A stretch of 64,000 nucleotides of DNA from Halosolutus gelatinilyticus (GCF_023028105.1 NZ_CP095491.1:3782001-3846000); one strand, 5' to 3'; shown: positions 45,360 to 55,205, counted from the stretch's first letter. The notes: generated by a model from the letters alone, not told the origin. Program-made: numbers and translations.

Positions 45360-45749
45360 ATGAGCCAGGACGACGACAAGTGGGGCATCGCCCACGTGCA
45401 CGCATCGTTCAACAACACCGTCATGACCGTGACCGACCTCACGGGCGCGGAGACGATCGCCAAGTCCTCCGGCGGGACGGCGGTCAAGCAGAACCGCGAC
45501 GAGGCGTCGCCGTACGCGGCCATGCAGATGGCCGAGTCCGTCGCCGAGGAGGTCAAGGCCGCCGGCATCACGGGCTTGCACGTTCGCGTGCGCGGCCCCG
45601 GCGGCAACCTCCAGAAGTCCCCCGGCCCCGGCGCGCAGGCGACGATCCGCGCGCTCGCTCGCTCGGGCATCGAGATCGGTCGCATCGAGGACGTCACGCC
45701 GATCCCGCACGACGGATCGCGCGCTCCGAAAGGCAAGGGCGGCTACTAG
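45360..45749 (+). CDS. rpsK: 30S ribosomal protein uS11
   Basis: A 129-residue protein of the small-subunit platform. [25 protein letters not shown], the central [19 protein letters not shown] and the end [14 protein letters not shown] fit the family fully. Three bases separate it from the rpsD stop, continuing the coupled operon. Confidence 0.97.
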   Translation: MSQDDDKWGIAHVHASFNNTVMTVTDLTGAETIAKSSGGTAVKQNRDEASPYAAMQMAESVAEEVKAAGITGLHVRVRGPGGNLQKSPGPGAQATIRALARSGIEIGRIEDVTPIPHDGSRAPKGKGGY

Positions 45750-45752
45750 ACC

Positions 45753-46502
45753 ATGACGGAAGAGTACGACGTCGAGTTCGTCGAACGCGGGGATCGCGAA
45801 GCGCGGTTCCTCGTCCGAGGAGTGACGCCCGCCTTCGCCAACGGCATCCGTCGCGCGATGATCGCCGACGTGCCGACGATGGCGATCGACACCGTCCGCT
45901 TCGTCGAGAACTCGTCGGTCATGTTCGACGAACAACTCGCCCTCCGATTCGGCCTCGTCCCGCTGACGACGCCGCCGGAAGGGGAGTTCGCCGAAGACGA
46001 CGTCGTCACGCTCTCGATCGACGTCGAAGGGCCGGCGACCGCCTACTCGGGTGATCTCGTCTCGAGCGACGAGCTCGTCCAGCCCGCCGACGAGAACATT
46101 CCGATCATCGATCTGAAGGACGGTCAGCGGCTCGAAGCCGAGGCCGACGCCACCCTCGATCGCGGGAAGAACCACGCGAAACACCAGGGCGGCGTCGCGG
46201 TCGGCTACCGGCATCTCCAGCGCGTGGAGGTCGTCGACGACCTGCCCGAGTTCGAGGATCAGGAGTCCCAGATCGTCCGCGGCGTCGTCGAAGCGGACGG
46301 CGAACTCGTGCCGACCAGCGAGTTCGACAACGACCTCTCGAACCGCTACCCGGACAAGGAGGTCCGGGTCGAGGACGTCCCGAACGCCTTCGTCTTCCAC
46401 GTGGAGACGGACGGCTCGTTCAGCGTCGAGGAGCTGGTCACGCGGGCCGCCGACTCGATCGAGGCGCGTGCGACCGAACTCGAAGAAGCAGTACAGCTAT
46501 AA
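45753..46502 (+). CDS. rpoD: RNA polymerase subunit Rpo3 (D)
   Basis: A 249-residue alpha-like subunit that starts polymerase assembly with Rpo11, Rpo10 and Rpo12. Alpha-motif residues are in [28 protein letters not shown]. The insertion domain lacks the [Fe-S]-binding Cys pattern found in some archaea, as is usual in haloarchaea. It sits between rpsK and tRNA-Leu in the conserved order. Confidence 0.96.
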   Translation: MTEEYDVEFVERGDREARFLVRGVTPAFANGIRRAMIADVPTMAIDTVRFVENSSVMFDEQLALRFGLVPLTTPPEGEFAEDDVVTLSIDVEGPATAYSGDLVSSDELVQPADENIPIIDLKDGQRLEAEADATLDRGKNHAKHQGGVAVGYRHLQRVEVVDDLPEFEDQESQIVRGVVEADGELVPTSEFDNDLSNRYPDKEVRVEDVPNAFVFHVETDGSFSVEELVTRAADSIEARATELEEAVQL

Positions 46503-46640
46503 TCATGCACCGACGCCCCCGAACCCGATCGACGAACGCCGACGCGCCGCTCGCCAGCGCCGTGAGTCGCGAGACTGGCGACCGGTCGGCAGCCGGAATC
46601 GAAAGGGGTTTGAAGGGGCGGCGGGTAGACGGAAGTGCAC

Positions 46641-46725
46641 GCAGGGATAGCCAAGTCTGGCCAACGGCGCAGCGTTCAGGGCGCTGTCTCGTAGGAGTCC
46701 GCAGGTTCAAATCCTGCTCCCTGCA
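46641..46725 (+). tRNA. tRNA-Leu (CAG anticodon)
   Basis: The acceptor arms gcaggga and tccctgc pair fully with A as discriminator. The anticodon stem cagcg/cgctg encloses ttCAGgg, so it reads CTG codons. A long variable arm (tctcgtaggagtccgc region) and T-arm (caggttcaaatcctg) fit leucine. No intron. It is embedded in the ribosomal cluster between rpoD and rpl18e, a position shared by Halobacteria. Confidence 0.93.
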
Positions 46726-46797
46726 TTCACTTCTGATCGAACGATCTCGTACTCGGCAGCGTCTCCTCGCGTCGCCGAGTCGCAGTATGCAGTATTC

Positions 46798-46802
46798 GGA
46801 GG
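46798..46802 (+). promoter_or_regulatory. Shine-Dalgarno site of rpl18e
   Basis: The sequence GGAGG lies six bases before the ATG at 46809. It is one of the few clear ribosome binding sites in the window, as expected for a gene in the middle of a transcript whose start is set by ribosome loading after a tRNA. Confidence 0.6.
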
Positions 46803-46808
46803 AAACCA

Positions 46809-47162
46809 ATGAGTAGCAAGACTAACCCAAGGCTCAACGATCTTATCGCCGAGCTGAAGTCGACGTCCCGCGAAACGGACGCCGACGTGTGGCGAGACGT
46901 CGCCGATCGACTCGAGAAGCCCCGGCGCACCCACGCAGAGGTGAACCTGGGCCGTATCGAGCGATACGCGCGCGAAGACGAGACCGTCGTCGTTCCCGGC
47001 AAGGTGCTGGGTTCCGGCGCACTCCAGAAGAACGTCACCGTCGCCGCCGTCGACTTCAGTTCCTCGGCGGAGACGAAAATCGAACAGGTCGGCGAACCGG
47101 TACCGCTCGAGCAGGTGCTCGAAGAAAATCCAGACGGATCCGGCGTACGGGTGATCCGATGA
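46809..47162 (+). CDS. rpl18e: 50S ribosomal protein eL18
   Basis: A 117-residue archaeal/eukaryotic-type large-subunit protein. [42 protein letters not shown] and [28 protein letters not shown] are family marks. A Shine-Dalgarno site precedes it; its stop overlaps the rplM start by ATGA. Confidence 0.96.
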   Translation: MSSKTNPRLNDLIAELKSTSRETDADVWRDVADRLEKPRRTHAEVNLGRIERYAREDETVVVPGKVLGSGALQKNVTVAAVDFSSSAETKIEQVGEPVPLEQVLEENPDGSGVRVIR

Positions 47163-47608
47163 GTATCGCAGAGTTCGATGCGGACGTCGTCGTCGACGCC
47201 CGCGACTGCATCCTCGGTCGCGTCGCCAGCGAAGTCGCCCAGCGCGCGCTCGACGGCGAGCGCGTCGCGATCGTCAACGCCGAGGACGCGGTCATCACCG
47301 GCGACAAGGAAGACATCTTCGAGACGTACCGAACGCGAATCCAGCTCGGCTCCGACAGCGGGCCGTACTACCCGCGCCGTCCGGACACGATCTTCAAGCG
47401 CTCGGTCCGCGGCATGCTCCCGTACAAGAAGCCCCGCGGCCGCGAGGCGCTCGACAGCGTTCGCGTCTACGTCGGCAACCCCTACGCGGACGACGACGAT
47501 CTCGAGGCCGAGGTGCTCGAGGGCACGTCGCTGGATCGCCTGTCGAATATCCGCTTCGTCCACCTGGGCGAAGTCTCCGAACAACTCGGTGCTAACGTCA
47601 CATGGTAA
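47159..47608 (+). CDS. rplM: 50S ribosomal protein uL13
   Basis: A 149-residue large-subunit protein. [22 protein letters not shown], the conserved [11 protein letters not shown] and [19 protein letters not shown] identify the family. It is coupled by ATGA to rpl18e and overlaps rpsI by seven bases. Confidence 0.96.
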   Translation: MSIAEFDADVVVDARDCILGRVASEVAQRALDGERVAIVNAEDAVITGDKEDIFETYRTRIQLGSDSGPYYPRRPDTIFKRSVRGMLPYKKPRGREALDSVRVYVGNPYADDDDLEAEVLEGTSLDRLSNIRFVHLGEVSEQLGANVTW

Positions 47609-48000
47609 CCAACACGAGTGGCAAGAAGAAGACGGCCGTCGCTCGCGCCACCGTTCACGAGGGCGAAGGGCGCGTGCGAATCAACTCCAAGCCGGTCGAA
47701 CTGGTGGAACCCGAGATGTCCCGTCTCAAGATGCTCGAACCGTTCCGCATCGTCGGCGAAGACCTGCGCGGCGAGATGGACATCGACGTCCGCGTCGAGG
47801 GCGGCGGCATCAGCGGCCAGGCCGACGCCGTCCGCACCGCCATCGCACGCGGGATCGTCCAGCACACGAACGACGCCGAACTCCGCGACGCGTTCATGGA
47901 GTTCGACCGATCGCTGCTGGTCAACGACGTTCGCCAGTCCGAACCGAAAAAGTGGGGCGGCCCGGGCGCTCGGGCGCGCTACCAGAAGTCCTACCGCTAA
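47602..48000 (+). CDS. rpsI: 30S ribosomal protein uS9
   Basis: A 132-residue small-subunit protein whose C-terminal tail ([15 protein letters not shown]) reaches the P site. [24 protein letters not shown] and the [19 protein letters not shown] motif are standard. It starts inside the last codons of rplM in another frame, so expression is coupled. Confidence 0.96.
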   Translation: MVTNTSGKKKTAVARATVHEGEGRVRINSKPVELVEPEMSRLKMLEPFRIVGEDLRGEMDIDVRVEGGGISGQADAVRTAIARGIVQHTNDAELRDAFMEFDRSLLVNDVRQSEPKKWGGPGARARYQKSYR

Positions 48001-48012
48001 GGTGATCAGATC

Positions 48013-48207
48013 ATGATGGTACCGGTCCGGTGTTTCACCTGTGGTAACGTCGTCGGCGAACACTGGGAGGAGTTCGACGAACGAGCTAACCAGGGCGACG
48101 AGGACCCTCAAGCGGTCCTCGACGAACTGGGCGTCGATCGCTACTGCTGTCGGCGCATGCTCGTCTCGCACACCGACCTGGTCGACATCGTCGCGCCGTA
48201 CCAGTAA
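48013..48207 (+). CDS. rpoN: RNA polymerase subunit Rpo10 (N)
   Basis: A 64-residue zinc-binding subunit of archaeal RNA polymerase. The zinc ligands are the two Cys in CFTCG and the pair in YCCRRM, in the atypical CX2C...CC arrangement of the family. A second Met follows the first, so the start could be 48016. It lies between rpsI and rpoK. Confidence 0.96.
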   Translation: MMVPVRCFTCGNVVGEHWEEFDERANQGDEDPQAVLDELGVDRYCCRRMLVSHTDLVDIVAPYQ

Positions 48208-48209
48208 GC

Positions 48210-48389
48210 ATGCAACAGGAACACCACAACCGCTACGAGAAAGCACGCATCCTCGGCGCACGAGCGCTGCAAGTGTCCTACGGCGCCCCGGTGTTGACGG
48301 AGACGCAGCAGACCGAGCCGATCCTGATCGCCGCCGAAGAGTACGACGCCGGCGTGTTGCCCTTCACCGTTAAACGAGGGTCGCAATGA
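48210..48389 (+). CDS. rpoK: RNA polymerase subunit Rpo6 (K)
   Basis: A 59-residue subunit, read directly from ATG 48210 to the TGA at 48387-48389. It starts [20 protein letters not shown] and contains LQVSYGAP, then [20 protein letters not shown], which match the omega-like Rpo6 core ([14 protein letters not shown] is the signature). Short archaeal Rpo6 lacks the long acidic tail of eukaryotes. Its stop overlaps the eno ATG (ATGA). Confidence 0.95.
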   Translation: MQQEHHNRYEKARILGARALQVSYGAPVLTETQQTEPILIAAEEYDAGVLPFTVKRGSQ

Positions 48390-49597
48390 CGCTGATTACC
48401 GACATCCGACTCCGTCGCATCCTCGACTCGCGGGGCAACCCCACCGTCGAGGCCGACGTACTGACCGAGAGCGGTGGCTTCGGCCGCGCCGCGGCGCCGA
48501 GCGGCGCCAGCACCGGCGAGTACGAAGCCATCGAACGACCGCCGACGGAAGCGATCGCCGCGGCCCGCGAGCACGCCGTGCCGCGGCTCGTGGGCGAGGC
48601 CTACGCGGGCAACCAGCGCGAGGTCGACGCCATCCTGCGCGCCGCGGACGGCACCGACGACTTCTCCGAGATCGGCGCCAACAGCGCGGTCGCCATCTCG
48701 ATGGCCGCCGCCAAGGCGGGCGCTGACGTCCTCGGCGCGCCGCTGTTCCAGCACCTCGGCGGTGCCTTCCGGGGCGAGAACTTCCCCACGCCGCTCGGGA
48801 ACGTCGTCGGCGGCGGCGAACACGCCGCCGACGCGACCGACATCCAGGAGTTCCTGGCGGCTCCCGTCGGCGCCCCGAGCGTCCAGGACGCCGTCTTCGC
48901 GAACGCCGCCGTCCACGCGGCCGTCGCGGACCTCCTCGAGGAGCGCGGCCACCCCAGCGGCAAGGGCGACGAGGGCGCGTGGGCGCCGTCGATCGACGAC
49001 GCCGAGGCGTTCGAGATCGTCGACGAAGCCGTCTCGACGGTCGAGGACGACGTCGGCTTCGAGATCCGCTTCGGGCTCGACGTCGCGGCCGCCGAGATGT
49101 ACGACGCCGACTCGGAAACCTACGAGTACGAGTCCGCCGGTGTCAGTCGCGATACCGACGAGCAGATCGAGTACATCGCCGACCTCGTCGACGAGTACGA
49201 TCTGGTCTACGTCGAAGACCCGCTCGACGAGAACGACTACGACGCGTTCGCCGAACTCACCGACGAGGTCGGCGATCGGACGCTGATCTGCGGCGACGAC
49301 CTGTTCGTCACCAACACGGACCGACTCGAGGACGGGATCGAGAAGGGAGCGGCTAACAGCATCCTGATCAAGCCCAACCAGATCGGAACGCTGACCGACG
49401 CCTTCGACGCGATCGAGCTCGCGACCGAGAACGGCTACGACTCGGTCATCTCCCACCGCTCGGGCGAGACGGAGGACACGACGATCGCACACCTCGCCGT
49501 CGCGACCGACGCGCCGTTCATCAAGACCGGCGCCGTCGGCGGCGAGCGAACCGCAAAGCTCAACGAGCTCATCAGAATCGCAGACGACGCGACATGA
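48386..49597 (+). CDS. eno: Enolase
   Basis: A 403-residue glycolytic and gluconeogenic enzyme that converts 2-phosphoglycerate to phosphoenolpyruvate. [27 protein letters not shown], the metal Asp/Glu in [21 protein letters not shown] and GDDLF, the catalytic Lys in [10 protein letters not shown] and the [18 protein letters not shown] loop are complete. It is coupled by ATGA both to rpoK before and rpsB after. Confidence 0.97.
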   Translation: MTLITDIRLRRILDSRGNPTVEADVLTESGGFGRAAAPSGASTGEYEAIERPPTEAIAAAREHAVPRLVGEAYAGNQREVDAILRAADGTDDFSEIGANSAVAISMAAAKAGADVLGAPLFQHLGGAFRGENFPTPLGNVVGGGEHAADATDIQEFLAAPVGAPSVQDAVFANAAVHAAVADLLEERGHPSGKGDEGAWAPSIDDAEAFEIVDEAVSTVEDDVGFEIRFGLDVAAAEMYDADSETYEYESAGVSRDTDEQIEYIADLVDEYDLVYVEDPLDENDYDAFAELTDEVGDRTLICGDDLFVTNTDRLEDGIEKGAANSILIKPNQIGTLTDAFDAIELATENGYDSVISHRSGETEDTTIAHLAVATDAPFIKTGAVGGERTAKLNELIRIADDAT

Positions 49598-50379
49598 CAG
49601 ACAACGACGCATCCCAGGAGGGGCTCGACGCCGCCGAGTCGGAGATCGACGAGGAGCCAGCCGAAGGGGCTGGCCCCGCCGCCGACCAGAACGGCGCCGA
49701 GCCCGTAGACGAACAGCCCGCCGAGGCGACTGACGCCGAGGCCGACGCAGACGAGGACGAGGGCCCCACGCTCGACGACGACGTAATGAGCGACGAGGAG
49801 GCCGACCTGCTGATCCCCGTCGAGGACTACCTCGGCGCCGGCGTCCACATCGGTACCCAGCAGAAGACCGAGGACATGGAGCGGTTCATCCACCGCGTCC
49901 GCACCGACGGTCTCTACGTGCTGGACGTCTCGAAGACGGACCAGCGCATCCGCACGGCCGCGGACTTCCTCTCGAATTACACCCCCGAGCAGATCCTCGT
50001 CACCTCCAGCCGGCAGTACGGTCGGTTCCCCGCCGAGAAGTTCGCCGAGGCCGTGGGCGCTCGCGCCCGCACCGGCCGCTTCATCCCCGGCACGCTGACG
50101 AATCCGAAGTACGACGGCTACATCGAACCCGACGTCGTCGTCGTCACCGACCCGATCGGCGACGCCCAGGCCGTCAAGGAAGCGATCACGGTCGGCATCC
50201 CGGTCATCGCGATGTGCGACTCGAACAACCAGACCAGCAACGTCGACCTCGTCGTTCCGACGAACAACAAGGGTCGCAAGGCCCTCTCGGTCGTCTACTG
50301 GCTGCTCGCCAACGAAGTCCTCGATCGCCGCGGCGCCGAGCCGTCGTACTCGCTCGAGGACTTCGAGAGCATGGTGTAG
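49594..50379 (+). CDS. rpsB: 30S ribosomal protein uS2
   Basis: A 261-residue small-subunit protein. An acidic haloarchaeal N-terminal extension of about 65 residues (Asp, Glu, Ala-rich) precedes the core: [66 protein letters not shown] and [31 protein letters not shown]. It closes the coupled run from rpoK; normally mvk follows in Halobacteria, but here five kilobases of other genes intervene. Confidence 0.96.
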   Translation: MTDNDASQEGLDAAESEIDEEPAEGAGPAADQNGAEPVDEQPAEATDAEADADEDEGPTLDDDVMSDEEADLLIPVEDYLGAGVHIGTQQKTEDMERFIHRVRTDGLYVLDVSKTDQRIRTAADFLSNYTPEQILVTSSRQYGRFPAEKFAEAVGARARTGRFIPGTLTNPKYDGYIEPDVVVVTDPIGDAQAVKEAITVGIPVIAMCDSNNQTSNVDLVVPTNNKGRKALSVVYWLLANEVLDRRGAEPSYSLEDFESMV

Positions 50380-50565
50380 GGGCTGTTCGGAAGATTTGGC
50401 ACTCGTTTTGTTCCGATAGGGTCTTTCCGTCGAGACTGGATGCTCGCCCACCCCAGAGCGATAGCGATACTCTTCGACCTGCCGCGAATACACGCGATAT
50501 ACGTCTCAGAAGTGATGAACGCGAAATATTGAATCGACGATCTGCACTATACTATTTTCAATTTA

Positions 50566-50575
50566 GTAATATACT
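50566..50575 (+). promoter_or_regulatory. TATA-like element before the accessory membrane gene
   Basis: The sequence agtaatatac lies 27-36 bases before the ATG at 50602, inside a stretch (about 50520-50600) that is visibly richer in A and T than the ribosomal genes before it. Confidence 0.45.
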
Positions 50576-50601
50576 TACACTAGATCGTGCTGATTTGACA
50601 C

Positions 50602-51078
50602 ATGGGATCGACTATCCGTCGGCCACCGCTCACGCGTATTACTGCTTTACTCGGAGGGATGGGCATTGCCGTCGGGATAGCGCTACTCGTGATCCTCTAT
50701 GCGTCCCCGGTCAGCAACTCCTTCGCTACCGGACTCGGGGCCATTTTTGCGGTAGGATATGTAATTACGGGAGTCCTGGCGCTCGGTGAGGCGCTGATAT
50801 ATCGTGTTATAACTGCCAAGAGGGATCGGAGCGTATGGACGCGTCGACTTGTAACGGCGGGCGCGGTCGCGGGAAGCCTCTCGGTGGCCGCACTCGTTTG
50901 TCCGTTCTCGATCGCTATCGCCGGTATCCTGACGGGCCATCACTTTTCCGTCGGGGGTGATTATCTACTGGGGATCGGGATCTGGCTCGTACCGGCGGGC
51001 GTCGTCTGTTCTGGGCTCGGTGTCGTGTTGAGTCTCGTCGAGAGAATGCGATCGTCGCCTTCTCGTTCCGGCCGATGA
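50602..51078 (+). CDS. Membrane protein of unknown function
   Basis: A 158-residue protein with four hydrophobic segments (about 13-36, 42-64, 85-110 and 122-147) and short charged loops. It has no cysteine motif and no signal peptide beyond the first segment. A TATA-like element sits upstream and its stop overlaps the next gene by ATGA. No family was recognised; it belongs to the accessory stretch between rpsB and mvk. Confidence 0.65.
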   Translation: MGSTIRRPPLTRITALLGGMGIAVGIALLVILYASPVSNSFATGLGAIFAVGYVITGVLALGEALIYRVITAKRDRSVWTRRLVTAGAVAGSLSVAALVCPFSIAIAGILTGHHFSVGGDYLLGIGIWLVPAGVVCSGLGVVLSLVERMRSSPSRSGR

Positions 51079-51518
51079 GTCCCGTTCCACCCATGAGCCG
51101 TCGAACGATGGTCATTCTTGTCAGCGTCCTTGCCTGTACGCTCCTCCTCGGCGGCTGTCTCGGAGATCGGGAGTACACGGCAACGGTCAGCGAGCCGGAG
51201 ACGGGCGAGGTAATCGACGACGTTTCCGTTTCCGAGATCAACTCGTTCGACGGCACCCGACTCCAGTTGCACTACTCCATCGACGATCCGAAACGTCGGT
51301 CGTATCGCCTCTACGTCTACGAGCAGGAGAACGGATCGTATGAGTACAACGACCAGTACCCGCTCGACCCGACTGAACGGATGCTGGAAGTTTTCGTTTC
51401 GATTCCGCTTTCGTACGCCGACGAAACCGCGATACAGGAACAACTGCGCGTGGTCCGAGGGGAGAACGGCACCGTGGTCGATAGCGTTACGGTGACCGTC
51501 AAGCTGGGCGAGTCGTAG
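51075..51518 (+). CDS. Lipoprotein of unknown function
   Basis: A 147-residue protein with a Sec-type signal (RRTMVILVSVLACTLLLGGC); the lipobox LLGGC with Cys27 marks a lipid anchor. Residues 30-147 are acidic and beta-rich (DVSVSEINSFDGTRLQLHYSIDD, YRLYVYEQENGSYEYND, VVDSVTVTVKLGES), like an immunoglobulin-type fold. It is coupled by ATGA to the membrane protein gene before it. Confidence 0.7.
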   Translation: MSPVPPMSRRTMVILVSVLACTLLLGGCLGDREYTATVSEPETGEVIDDVSVSEINSFDGTRLQLHYSIDDPKRRSYRLYVYEQENGSYEYNDQYPLDPTERMLEVFVSIPLSYADETAIQEQLRVVRGENGTVVDSVTVTVKLGES

Positions 51519-51675
51519 CGTTTCTCGAACCGGTTTTCCCGCTCCTAATGCGGGGCAGGACCGTCTGCCGTGCGCTCTACCACAGCGGTGGTTCGTGGCG
51601 AACTCGTTTCAGTCGATCGCACCGGTCGTAACCGGAGTGGAAAGAGTTACCTGCCGACAGGTCCGACTGACGGCC

Positions 51676-51804
51676 ATGATCGATCGACTGTTCGAGTTCG
51701 AAGAGGAGAAGTTGCCGCCGGCGGTCGTCCTCGCCACGACGGCGCTGATCGCGATCTTCGCGCTCGGACTGGCCTACCGAGCGATCGCGTTCGTGGCGTT
51801 CTAG
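51676..51804 (+). CDS. Single-pass mini membrane protein
   Basis: A 42-residue frame from ATG 51676: MIDRLFEFEEEKLPPAVVL, then one hydrophobic segment ending IAFVAF. It has a charged N-terminus and a single helix, which is a common design for small haloarchaeal proteins. An upstream ATG at 51595 would give 69 residues but the added part is not protein-like. Function unknown. Confidence 0.45.
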   Translation: MIDRLFEFEEEKLPPAVVLATTALIAIFALGLAYRAIAFVAF

Positions 51805-51847
51805 TCTTCGCAACCGGCCGCGAGGGCCGTCTCGCGCTCCGGCGCCG

Positions 51848-52789
51848 TCACGCGTCGAGACAGGAATCGTACACGGCGCGTAGACGTGCCCCCATGTCGT
51901 CGACCGTGTACCCGGTGATCTGTGCCCTCCCGTCCGCGGGCTGGCCCGACTCGAGCACGGCGGCGAGTCGGTCGCGGAGCGCGGCGTCGTCCGCGATATA
52001 GGAGTTATCCACGCCCGCCAGCACTGATCGAGCGAAGCCGACGTCTCGGGAGACGACCGGGACGTTACAGGCGGTGGCCTCTTTGACCGTCATCGGACCG
52101 CTCTCGTACCGTGACGTGATTAACACGGCATCGGCGGCGTTCAGATAGTACGGCACCGTTTCGTAGGGCTCGTTGGCGAGGGTTCGCAAGCTGACCTCCC
52201 GCTCGAGACCGTCGACGACGCGTTTCGCCAGCGGATAGTTCTTCTCCTCCCGCGACGGGGCGTAGGGGAAGAGGACGATTTGCTCGTCGGTCTTCCAGCC
52301 GACGCGTTCGCGCGCCTCGTCCCTGGGAATCGGTCGAAACTGCGACGTATCGACGGGGAACGGGATGACGTGACAGGGCCCATCGACGCGATCGGCCATC
52401 GCGTCCGACGGAACGATGACGGCGTCGGTCCGGGCCGCGAACCGCGATATCAGCGGCGCGTACGGATTGTCGCGGAACTCGCCGCCCCAGAGCGTACAGA
52501 CGGCGGGACGATCGCCCAGCGAACACGCGGACGAGGCGACGGCGAACGGGACGGTGAGGCCGTAGTTGGCGTGAACGAGATCGTAGTCGTCGGTCGCCTT
52601 CCGGAGCACGTGGAGGAGGTAGCGCGCGTAGTCGAATGGAGTCCGTCGTCTGACGTCATCCTCGAGCGCGCGGTGTTCGCCGGGGACGGGGACGGTCGTC
52701 ACCTCGATCCCCGAACGCTCGAGCGCGGCCATCTGCCGTCGATAGAAGCTTCGCCAGTCGGTCGTCGTGAGACTCAGGACGCGGGTCAT
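51848..52789 (-). CDS. Family 4 glycosyltransferase
   Basis: A 313-residue GT-B fold enzyme. DLVHANYGLTVPFAVA, the Gly/Ala-rich VIPFPVDTSQFRP and the donor-binding TSRYESGPMTVKEATACNVPVVSRDVG (EX7E-like) are typical of GT4. It probably transfers a sugar from a nucleotide sugar onto a lipid- or surface-linked acceptor. It is coupled by a 4-base overlap to the DUF354 gene upstream. Sugar and acceptor are unknown. Confidence 0.85.
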   Translation of the reverse strand: MTRVLSLTTTDWRSFYRRQMAALERSGIEVTTVPVPGEHRALEDDVRRRTPFDYARYLLHVLRKATDDYDLVHANYGLTVPFAVASSACSLGDRPAVCTLWGGEFRDNPYAPLISRFAARTDAVIVPSDAMADRVDGPCHVIPFPVDTSQFRPIPRDEARERVGWKTDEQIVLFPYAPSREEKNYPLAKRVVDGLEREVSLRTLANEPYETVPYYLNAADAVLITSRYESGPMTVKEATACNVPVVSRDVGFARSVLAGVDNSYIADDAALRDRLAAVLESGQPADGRAQITGYTVDDMGARLRAVYDSCLDA

Positions 52790-53889
52790 CGTCGACGTAC
52801 CGGATTCGAAAGCCGATCGCGATGCTCTCGAACCGCTGGCGTCGGTTCGTCGCGGCCGTCGAGTAGCTGGCTGCTCACGTACGCGGTGACGTCGATCGTC
52901 TCCGCGAGCAACCGCTCGCGCCGGCGCTCCCAGATCGCGCCGGCGTTCGGGTCGCGGTGTAACTCCTCGACGACGTCGACGGCCCGCGCTTCGCGATCCG
53001 TGTGGAACGATCGGACGAGGCCGTACTCCTCGAGCGCTTCGAATTTTCCCATCTCGTCCGAACCCGCGAACGGACTGATGCGAACGGTCGGGGTCCCGAG
53101 GATCCCCGCTTCGATCGTGGTCGTCGCCACCTCGCCGACGACGATGTCGGCGAACGCGAGCAGGTGGTGGAAGGCTTCGGGCGGGACCGGAAGCGGCTCG
53201 CACGCGTCCGGAACCGCGCCGCCGCCCTCGTCGGAGACGTACACCCGTCCGTCGGACGCGAGTTCGGCGACGATCGCGCTGATTCCCTCGCGAGAGATCC
53301 CCGATTTCCCGACGTCGTGATTTCCAGCCCACGCGCCGAATCGGAGAACGGCGTATGGTTCGTCGGGGTCGACGCCGTGTCGCCGCAGGATCGACGGATC
53401 CGGCTCGAACCGGTTAGGGTGGAGATAGGCGAGTTCGTGGTAGCCGGGGTAGGTGACGTGGTCGTCGCCGTATGATTCGCGAAAGCTTTCGGGCGTATAC
53501 AACACGTCCGCGAACGGACGAGTCAGTCGGTTCCCGTGGTTGATCGCCGTTTCGGTATCGATGTAGACGTGGCTCTCCGCGCCGACCAGTGCGGCGACGT
53601 GCGTCGCGGCGATCCCGTGACTGCTGACGATGTACTCGGGATCGATCGCGCGCGCTCGGCGAAAGAGCCGGTATTCGTACCGAAGCTGGGTCGCCACCAG
53701 GCCGAGCCACCCGTCGGGCTCGCCACAGAGTAGGTCGTAGTCGATGCCGTACGCATCGAGAAGTCGGCTGGTAACCCCCTTCTCGCGGGCGAATACGTGC
53801 ACGTCGTGTCCCGCGGATTCGAGTTCGTCGACGACGTGTTTGAAGAAGTGGACGTTCGCCGCGTGCTGTATCGTGACGATGATATCCAT
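52786..53889 (-). CDS. DUF354 protein (GT-B-like)
   Basis: A 367-residue protein of the archaeal DUF354 family, remote relatives of glycosyltransferase-B/UDP-GlcNAc epimerase folds. DIIVTIQHAANVHFFKHVVDELESAGHDVHVFARE is the N-terminal Rossmann segment; the late FADIVVGEVATTTIEAGILGTPTVRISPF is a sugar-nucleotide-like site. It forms an operon with the GT4 gene (4-base overlap), so they likely act on the same glycan. Enzymatic activity has not been read off. Confidence 0.82.
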   Translation of the reverse strand: MDIIVTIQHAANVHFFKHVVDELESAGHDVHVFAREKGVTSRLLDAYGIDYDLLCGEPDGWLGLVATQLRYEYRLFRRARAIDPEYIVSSHGIAATHVAALVGAESHVYIDTETAINHGNRLTRPFADVLYTPESFRESYGDDHVTYPGYHELAYLHPNRFEPDPSILRRHGVDPDEPYAVLRFGAWAGNHDVGKSGISREGISAIVAELASDGRVYVSDEGGGAVPDACEPLPVPPEAFHHLLAFADIVVGEVATTTIEAGILGTPTVRISPFAGSDEMGKFEALEEYGLVRSFHTDREARAVDVVEELHRDPNAGAIWERRRERLLAETIDVTAYVSSQLLDGRDEPTPAVREHRDRLSNPVRRR

Positions 53890-54192
53890 AGCAGTGAGTT
53901 CGATCGAATCGAGCCAGTCGTGTCGGATTATTATCGTGGGTATACGACCGTTCCCGGTCGCGAAACTGTCCGAAACCGATCGGCGAGTTGTGGCGTCGTG
54001 AACCGTCGACTCGAGGCTGCCAGCGTACCAGCTCTCGCTCGTTCGGGAGGCGAGGTCGTCACGCGCGATTTCGGAGGTCCCACTCGATGACGCCGCATCG
54101 GGAAAGATTCGGCGTCGGTTTGTTCTGGACCGCCGCGTCCGCCATCGAGCAGAGCCCGCCAGTCGGGGTCAGCCGCCGGAAGGGGAGCCGGG
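53890..54192. other. Intergenic region with a possible promoter
   Basis: The 303 bases between the DUF354 gene and the ThiN-type regulator hold no convincing frame. An AT-rich spot on the minus strand (cgataataatcc, about 53927-53938) lies 38-49 bases before the DUF354 ATG and may be its TATA region. Nothing else was seen. Confidence 0.45.
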
Positions 54193-55113
54193 CTACGAGG
54201 TCGCGCCGAGCAGGTCGTGGACGAGTTCGACTGCCGTTTCGGCGTCACCGCCGAAGACGTACGTCACGGGTTCGATCCCGAACGCGCCGCGGTGGTAGGC
54301 AACGAGCGGGACCTCGCCCCGATCGTCGAACCGCGATCGCAGGTGCGCCTCGCGATCGTCGTAGTCGGCGTCGAATTCGAGCGGTTCGATGCCGAGCGAT
54401 CGAGCGGCCTCGAGAACGCCGTCGTCCGTAGCGATGTTGATCGCTCCCCGGACGTCCGGATCGACGGCGGTGGCGGCGAGGATCGCGGTGGCGACGTGTT
54501 TCGAAGCGCCGAACTCGGGGTTCGCCGGGATCTCGATCCGCCCGCCGATTGCGTAGATACGCCCCGGGATCGCGGCGACGTCGGTCTCGTCCCGGGGATC
54601 GGGGAGACCCATTCCGACGTTGGTACCGACGTTCGGGACGTACTCGGGCATCCCCGGTATCGCCGCGAGCGTCCGCGCGGCGGTTCGCACGGTCGAGAGG
54701 ACGTCCCGTTCGGTGCGCACGTCCGGATCGAGGCCCCGGACGCAAAGATCGCACCCCAGGCCTCTGAGCTCAGGCATTTCCTCCTCGTGAAGTTCGCAGA
54801 TCGGACCGCGGTCCTCGAGCGTGCGGATGAGGGAGACCAGTTCGGCAAGAGCGTCGTACCCGTCGAACTCGCCGCCGGCGAGGCCGTCGGCGATCCGATC
54901 GACGGTCGCAACCGTCTCGGCATCGTCGCGGAAGTGTTCGTCGCCCGCGCCGTCACCGCCGACGTACTTGCTGACGGCGGCCTGGGTCACGCCGAGGTGG
55001 GCCGCGATCTCCTGCTGGGTGAGGCCGCGATCGGCGAGCCGGCGGGCGAGCATCGCGCGGACGGTCGGCAAGAACCGTTCGACGACGAGTTCGCTCGGCA
55101 AGACCAGTGACAT
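54193..55113 (-). CDS. thiR: HTH-ThiN thiamine regulator (ThiR type)
   Basis: A 306-residue protein. Residues 1-60 form a HTH (RRLADRGLTQQEIAAHLGVTQAAVSKYVGG). The middle has a CELHEEEMPEL and GCDLCVRGLD part, which may hold a metal by its Cys/His, and the C-terminal half is the ThiN (thiamine phosphate synthase-like) domain: MPEYVPNVGTNVGMGLPDPRDETDVAAIPGRI. In Halobacteria this layout is the repressor ThiR of thiamine genes. No thiamine gene lies in the window. It diverges from mvk. Confidence 0.85.
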   Translation of the reverse strand: MSLVLPSELVVERFLPTVRAMLARRLADRGLTQQEIAAHLGVTQAAVSKYVGGDGAGDEHFRDDAETVATVDRIADGLAGGEFDGYDALAELVSLIRTLEDRGPICELHEEEMPELRGLGCDLCVRGLDPDVRTERDVLSTVRTAARTLAAIPGMPEYVPNVGTNVGMGLPDPRDETDVAAIPGRIYAIGGRIEIPANPEFGASKHVATAILAATAVDPDVRGAINIATDDGVLEAARSLGIEPLEFDADYDDREAHLRSRFDDRGEVPLVAYHRGAFGIEPVTYVFGGDAETAVELVHDLLGATS

Positions 55114-55205
55114 TACGCCGTGGTTCGGGTGACGGGTGCATAAGTCCAGCCACCGGAGGCCGTTCGGGGTGTCGGTTCCCGACCGCCGCCACCGGCGAGA
55201 CAGAC

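Noticed and set aside
44712-46400. 562-residue open frame on the minus strand
   Set aside because: It lies across rpsM, rpsD, rpsK and rpoD, which are certain. High GC keeps the opposite strand free of stops.
50380-50400. Start of an insertion-sequence end after rpsB
   Set aside because: The sequence ggggctgttcgg looked like a terminal repeat, but no matching inverted copy was found before mvk.
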